Source: Magnolia sinica (lineage: Eukaryota > Streptophyta > Magnoliopsida > Magnoliales > Magnoliaceae). From it: 64,000 nt of DNA. This document shows, in pieces, positions 58,893 to 64,000 of the stretch. The notes beneath the pieces were generated by a model. The model did no database searches, was not told the DNA's origin, and saw nothing but the letters and a program-made list of their open reading frames with translations. Each line of letters starts with the position of its first letter. Position 1 is the stretch's first letter. Position numbers and translations under genes: made by a program. The stretch covers positions 26,146,501 through 26,210,500 of the forward strand of contig NC_080577.1 of assembly GCF_029962835.1 (NCBI RefSeq), in the 5' to 3' direction.

Positions 58893-59014
58893 CACGTGGC
58901 GAAGACGTTACTTGCGTCAATCGGCGTGCACCATGCGTCGGGCGGGAGAGTCGAAATAGGCGTCGATTTGACTCCTCCTTAAATGCTACTGCCACGTGGA
59001 TCGGCCATAAAAAG
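58893..59014 (+). promoter_or_regulatory. Candidate antisense promoter: two G-boxes and a TATA-like box
   Basis: CACGTG occurs at 58893-58898 (in GACACGTGGC) and again at 58993-58998 (in GCCACGTGGA), 100 bp apart, followed by CATAAAAAG at 59006-59014. The ATG of the antisense gene lies about 200 bp further on. CACGTGGC-type G-boxes bind bZIP/bHLH factors in plants. Promoter activity is inferred from layout only. Confidence 0.5.
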
Positions 59015-59210
59015 AGGAGCGGGATCGACTTTCGCACTTCCGTCTGCCCAGTTCATTTCCTTCTCCCATTCTCCCTTCTTTCCTCTCAGCTGTGTTTGCG
59101 GTCTGCCATTCTTTTCCATCCTTGCTTTCTTCCTTCCTCCTCAACTATGTGCTTATCGTCTTTCCGGTGAGTCTTATCTTTCTCCTTTTTCTTTTCGACG
59201 TTCAGTGACT

Positions 59211-61524
59211 ATGCATCCTTCAAATCTCCAGGAGGGGATTTCTGGTAATGAGGGCGAAACAGAGCATTTTTGGAATGTTTCGGAATCGCCTTCCTTACTG
59301 GCGGAGATGGCGATGAATGCCAATGAGGCTTTCCAGCTCACCGCTAGGATGTCTAGTGAGACTCCAGCGGAATGCCCTGCTCCGGGGCCCCTCTGTCTTG
59401 AGACATGCCCCGGGCAGGCCCACCCCCTTTTTCCCTGGGGATGACTTAGAGGAAGAGGCGGAAGAATTAGGAACCTTTGAGTCAGCTCTTCCCAGGAGAC
59501 TATTGAGGACCCAGTTTGGGGGAACCACTAAGTCGGTCCCCCTACGGAGATCGGCTCGATTTGTTAAGTCGGCAGCTGAAGAAGGAGAGGCTGCCAAGAG
59601 TGAGGAGGTCGGAGATGAACAAAAGTGGTCGGTTCCCTCAGTTTTGACTGAGATGGATTTAAATAGGATCCGAATAGGGTACCATGTTCCTGACTCAATA
59701 ATTCTTCAACTTCCGCTTCCGAATGAATTGCCCGAACATCCCCCTCCTGGGATGGTCGCAATTTTTTAAGTCACCATGCAATGTGGCTTGCGTCTACCCT
59801 TACAACCTATTGTTTGGAATTTTCTTCCCCGACTCAGAATTGCTCCCGGGCAGATAGTCCCGAATGGGTGGAGGAACTTGTTTGGATGTGCAGTGTTGTG
59901 GGCTAAGGCAGAGCAGCTCCCACTGACCGTGAACGAGTTCCTCTATTTATACCAAATTCGGCCGAACACTTCGCAGCCCGGCTGGTATTTTTTGAGTGCT
60001 TGGTGGAACAAGGGTGGTTCTTTGATAACCAACCCTCCTACCTCTAACAAGCACTGGAGAGAGAGGTGGTTTTGGGCATGCAGTCGCTGGAAAACTGCCG
60101 AGCCTGGGCTGTTTGAATCCCTCGTTCCCCGGGTGTTCTCTAAAGCAGGTGACTCGGCACGTCTTTTCCCTCGTCTTGTTTGCTAAACTCCTCTTGAGTC
60201 TAACTGAACGTCTTCTGCAGATATCTCCAAGAAAAAATCAAATCTAGCAGCCAACACTTTAGCTTGGATCAGAGACCTGTGGACGTTGAGCCTGGAAGAC
60301 AGGTCTTGGAAGTCCCTCTTACAGCCGGAGCGTCTTCTTCTCTCGGGCATGGACTCGTCCGTGACAGGTAACTTTGAACTATTCAGGCACATCCTTCTTG
60401 AATTTTTCTGACTTTGCGTTTTATCCGACACAAAAATGGCTGAAGCTCGACCCCTCCTGAGGCCTTGGAAGTTAAAGGCTCCTCCTAAGTCAGTCCTTCT
60501 GTCGAAGCTTCAGCCCCTGAAGAAGGCTAAGACTGCTCCCTCGGTCGCGGAGCCCTCTGCCCCAGTCGCCAAGAACTCGGACGTCCAGCCCGTCGTCGAT
60601 CTTTCTGACCCCCGAAGAGAGGGCGGAGGACGTTCCTGTCGAGTCCCGAGCGACTCTCGAGCCAGGACCTGTTGCCGAACAAGCCTCGGGGCGAAGAGAG
60701 GAGCAGAGAGGGGAGAGTTCAAGGGAGGAGTCGGCTCCGCAGGAGCAATCATCCTTCCGTCGGGCCGTGGCAGATATAATGCCTTAGGCTATTTCTGCCG
60801 GGAGCGAAAGGGAATTCGCTTCCATCTTTGAAGCTCCTGGGAGTCGGATACTCTCCCATGCTGCAAAGGTCTTACTTCAAGTGGGATTTCAAAATTTATC
60901 CTCTAGCTCCTTGTCTCTTTCGGCTTTAATCGGACTTAGTTATTTTTTTTAATTGTACAGCTCGCTCCTTGCCTACTGAGAGCCAGCGTAGACCTAACCG
61001 AGGATAAGAAGGCTCAGAAAAATGTGGTGGATGTCGAAACGGCTCAGAGACGGACAGCAGAGGCAGAGGCTCAACTTGAGATTGCTTCAACTAGGGTCGG
61101 CCGTTTGACTAGCGAGTTGAGCATGGCTCGGAAGGCGACTGAATACGCTAGAGCTGAATGTGCTCGGACGGCTCAGCTGCTGAAAGGGGCTATTGATGAG
61201 AGTCGGCAACTCCACCTAGCTCGTGATGCCTCCGAGGAGAAGCTAACCCGGCTGAAGGCCGATACAAAAGCAGCGCTCGAGGTGGCCAAGAAAGAGGCAG
61301 GAGAGAAGGTCATAAAAGACTTCCTTGAGTTTCCGGAGTTCGAAGACGAGAGAGATCGCCTATACGCGAGCGGGTACCAAGCTTACATCCAAGTGGTGAA
61401 GTAATTTTTTCCTGACCTTGATCTCTCGAAATTTGAGAAAGGGCTTCCCGACGATCCGGCAACTGAAGCGGCAGAGCCTAACGATGTTACAAGTGGTACC
61501 GGGGCTGAGCCTGAAGCGGCTTAG
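59211..61524 (+). pseudogene. Antisense four-exon gene of the Tat-like element (putative gypsy-type domain)
   Basis: Lies opposite to pol. Exon 1 (59211-60148) has a domain I recognise as the 'putative gypsy type transposon' family (Pfam Transposase_28): CGLRLPLQPIVWNFLPRLRI then IVPNGWRNLFGCAVLW near 59790-59910. Intron 1, 60149-60220 (GT...CTTCTGCAG). Exon 2, 60221-60367, begins ISKKKSNLAANTLAWIRDLW. Intron 2 has a GTAACT donor at 60368; its acceptor near 60430 is not canonical. Exon 3, to 60868, is charged and acidic. Intron 3, 60869-60960 (GT...TTGTACAG). Exon 4, 60961-61524, is an Ala/Glu/Arg coiled coil ending FFPDLDLSKFEKGLPDD. Frames join across introns 1 and 3. Damage: frameshifts near 59433 and 60610 and in-frame TAAs at 59767 and 61402. 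Function unknown. Confidence 0.65.
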
Positions 61525-61558
61525 GCTCCAGAGGTCATTCCGAATGACCCTTGAGAGC

Positions 61559-61720
61559 CGTGGAGCTCAGTTTTTGGTACCATCATCGGCTTCGCTTGGA
61601 GCTCGATTTTTGGTACCATCATCGGCTTCATTTTTTGCACTAACACCAACTCCGCTAGGAACTCGATATTTGGTACCATCATCGGCTCTATTTGTGGCAC
61701 TAACACCGGCTCTGGGCAAG
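61559..61720. repeat. Short tandem repeat between the antisense gene and pol
   Basis: Three copies of (T)GGAGCTCGATTTTTGGTACC with ATCATCGGCT(T/C) at about 61561, 61598 and 61660; the last two also share GCACTAACACC. Confidence 0.75.
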
Positions 61721-61932
61721 CTCGAGAATAATTTTAACCGAAGAAGACATTCGCACGTTGTGGGCGATCTTTCTTTTATCCTTTTCTAGTCTAACAATGT
61801 ATTGTCAAAGCAAGATGTAACTCGATGTAACATACTGATAAATGAATATGATCAATTTCATTTTATTCATTTTTGACTCAGTTTACATACCTGTTTTTTC
61901 CGAGTCTCTTTCATTACTTTGTCGTGCGGACT

Positions 61933-64000
61933 TTAGGGGTAATAGATTTTTAGATGCTCGGTATTCCACGGGTGAGGCAGTAGTCGTACGGTTAGGTCTT
62001 CCAACTGATACGTCCCTAGTCGAATGATGGCTGAGACGATATAGGGCCCTTCCCAGTTAGGTCTCAGTGTTCCCGAGCCAACTTCCTTAGTATTGAGGAA
62101 CGTCTTTCGGAGAACCATGTCTCTCACTCGAAAACGTCTGACCTTCACTCGGACGTTATAGAACCAAGTAACCTGCTGTTGCGTAGCTCTCATACGTTGC
62201 CGAGCCCTTTCTCTTTGTTCGTCCATAAGATCGAGTCCGAGTGCTAGGAGTTGTTCATTATCCTCTTCGTTAAACGAACTGACTCGGGCTGAAGGCAACA
62301 CGATCTCGACCGGAGTGATGGCTTCCGAGCCATAAGCAAGGGAGAAAGGAGTTTCACCCGTGGCAGTTCGTGCTATAGTTCGATATGCCCACAATATTTT
62401 CGGGAGTTCTTCAGCCCACGCTCCTTTGGCTCAGTCGAGCTTGGTCCAGAGATGTTGTTTGATGATCTTGTTGACCCATTAACCTGTCCGTTCGTCTGAG
62501 GATGGTGGGGCAACGAGTACACATTTCTGATCCCGAAGTTGTCACACATTTCACGAAAGGTCCTATTGTCTAACTGCTTTTCATTGTCGGTAATAATAGT
62601 CCAAGGTACTCCGAACCGACAGACAATGTTCTTCCACACGAAATCAGTGATCTTCTGTTCGGTTATTTTCGCCAATGGCTCAGCCTCGGCCCATTTCGTG
62701 AAGTAATCCACGGCTACAACAGCGAACTTGGTCTGGCCTCTTCCCAGAGGGAGTGGGCCTATGATGTTGATTCCCCATTGTGTGAAGGGCCAAGGACCAA
62801 TCATGGGTGTCAGCGCTTCTGGAGGTTGTCTTGGAATGACCGCGAATCTTTGACATCTGTCGCATTTCTGAATGAACTTACGAGCGTCGTGTTGGATTGT
62901 CGGCCAGTAGTATCCCTAACGTAACACCTTGTACGCGAGTGACCGTCCTCCTGAATGGTTTCCGCAGATCCCTTCGTGGGTTTTTCGTAGTACATAGTCC
63001 ACTTCACTAGGGTTTAGGTACCGCAGCAATGGAGCATAATAACCTTTCTTGTATAAAATCTCGTTGAGTATGGTATAACGGGAGGCTCGGATCTTTAATT
63101 GTCGGGCCTCAGTACGGTCTTCGGGCAACTCACCCTTGTCGAGATATCGGACGATCGAATCAATCCAAGAAGGTTTCGAGTGGATCGTATGTATGACCGA
63201 GCTAACTAGTTCATCAATACTTGGCTTAGCAACGCATTCGACTGGAACAGACCTGGGTATATCGTCTTTGTCGGCGGAGGCGAGTTTTGCTAATAGGTCG
63301 GCTTTGGCATTCTCTGCTCGAGGGATCCGAGTGACGATACAACGTTGAAAGCCTTTGATCAATTCTTTGGCTTTTTCCATATACGCTTTTAATTGTTCTT
63401 TTCGTGTTTGATATGTACCGGTAACTTGGTTAACAACCAGCTGAGAATCACTGAAAACATTTAGATGCCTGATATCTAAGCTGGCCGCGAGTCGAAAGCC
63501 GAGCAACAACGCTTCATATTCTGTTGTATTGTTCGAAGCTTGAAATCCAAGTCTTAAGGCATATTGCATGTAGGTTTGATCTGAAGTTTCCAGAACTACT
63601 CCTGCCCGCTTACCTTAGAGTTGGAGGAGCCGTCAACATATAGCTTCCAGGGTATTGGGTCGAGTGATGACGCGAGAAAAGCAGTAGTCAATTCTTCGAC
63701 AGGCTCGGTTGTAGGCTCAATCATCGGGTTGATTTGTGATGTTACTTCACCAATGAAGTTGGCCATGGCTTGCCCTTTGATTGCTACTCTCAGCTTATAT
63801 TGAATGTCGAATTCGCTGAGTTCGATTGCCCACTTCGTAAGTCGGCCGGATGCATCTGGTTTCTGTAGAATCTGATGCATTGGGAGATCGGTTATAACGA
63901 TAATGGTATGGGCTTGGAAGTATAACCGAAGTCTGTGCGATGAGACTACTAGAACTAGGGCCACTTTTTCCAAGAGTGGATATCTTGTCTCTACTGGTAA
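61933..64000 (-). pseudogene. Tat-lineage gypsy pol remnant: RNase H, second RNase H, integrase
   Basis: Read on the minus strand from the window edge. RT-linked RNase H (LLEKVALVLVVSSHRLRLYF, TKWAIELSEFDIQY) comes first. A second RNase H follows, beginning WKLYVDGSSN near 63640 and continuing NNTTEYEALLLGFRLA and NVFSDSQLVVNQV after a frameshift near 63600. Then the integrase: His-Cys zinc region (HEGICGNHSGGRSLA, IQKCDRCQRF near 62860), catalytic core with VDYFTKWAEA and TIITDNEKQLDN (the two Asp), and a C-terminal region with NWEGPYIVSAI. In-frame stops lie near 62920 and 62430. The third catalytic residue is lost: after NGQV, where Glu is expected, the sequence reads Asn and shifts frame near 62490. 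Confidence 0.85.

Larger units (their letters stand above)
57926..64000 (-). mobile_element. Tat-lineage Ty3/gypsy element, 3' part, runs off the window
   Basis: On the minus strand, from high to low coordinate: pol remnant (64000-61933), a non-coding spacer with short repeats, a gene on the opposite strand (61524 back to 59211), the polypurine tract (58732-58715) and the 3' LTR (58714-57926). The second RNase H after the RT-linked RNase H and before the integrase is diagnostic of the Tat group. The pol frame carries stops and frameshifts, so this copy is inactive. The 5' LTR, gag, protease and most of RT lie outside. Confidence 0.8.

Overview
The window reads as repeat-dense intergenic DNA from a large-genome flowering plant. 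It is AT-rich, has long stretches without genes, and contains plant-type Ty3/gypsy LTR elements (Tat-like and Athila-like), L1-type LINEs with an RNase H tail, an Au-like SINE, hAT-like elements, a plastid DNA insertion and many microsatellites. One foldback repeat with a roughly 400 bp core, ends reading GTGGGCCCCACC...ATGATGTATGTG, recurs about twenty times. I associate that sequence with magnoliid genomes (Magnolia, Liriodendron, Cinnamomum), but this is recollection and inference, not a search result.

Only one intact host gene is convincing: a single-exon secreted glycine-rich protein at 39964-40440 (+), with its own TATA box and a GA-rich leader. Almost every other open frame is a shadow of a repeat or a decayed transposon gene.

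Layout. 1-8.4 kb: foldback elements, two Tourist-like elements in tandem (the second carries a plastid trnN fragment) and unassigned DNA. 8.4-9.5 kb: minus-strand LINE 3' remnant. 10-13 kb: tandem repeats and an AT microsatellite. 14.1 kb: a primer-binding-site remnant. 16.2-18.5 kb: truncated long LTR. 18.7-20.2 kb: minisatellites, including a 21 bp array. 21.4-23.4 kb: four foldback copies, one with a clear target duplication. 23.5-24.6 kb: LTR-like repeat A. 24.8-31.0 kb: very long LTR of the same family as 16.2-18.5 kb. 31.0-37.9 kb: long but decayed LINE (ORF1 with an RNA-recognition motif; ORF2 with endonuclease, reverse transcriptase, zinc motif and RNase H). 38.7-39.7 kb: LTR-like repeat B, then the glycine-rich protein gene. 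41-43.7 kb: foldback elements, a SINE and an hAT-like element. 45.4-49.1 kb: LINE remnant, then the 3' part and LTR of an Athila-like element. 49.2-51.1 kb: composite foldback element. 51-57.5 kb: tandem repeats, SINE tails, a second foldback family and an hAT-like element. 57.9-64.0 kb: 3' part of a Tat-like gypsy element on the minus strand (LTR, polypurine tract, pol remnant running off the window), with a spliced gene on the opposite strand between pol and the LTR.

The strongest candidates for something new are: (1) the foldback superfamily, where a shared core sits inside several kinds of terminal repeat and two copies have 9-10 bp target duplications (Mutator-like) while another has 3 bp (PIF/Harbinger-like); (2) the antisense four-exon gene of the Tat-like element, with paired G-boxes and a TATA-like box; (3) the 21 bp minisatellite, whose period keeps long heptad-repeat frames open.
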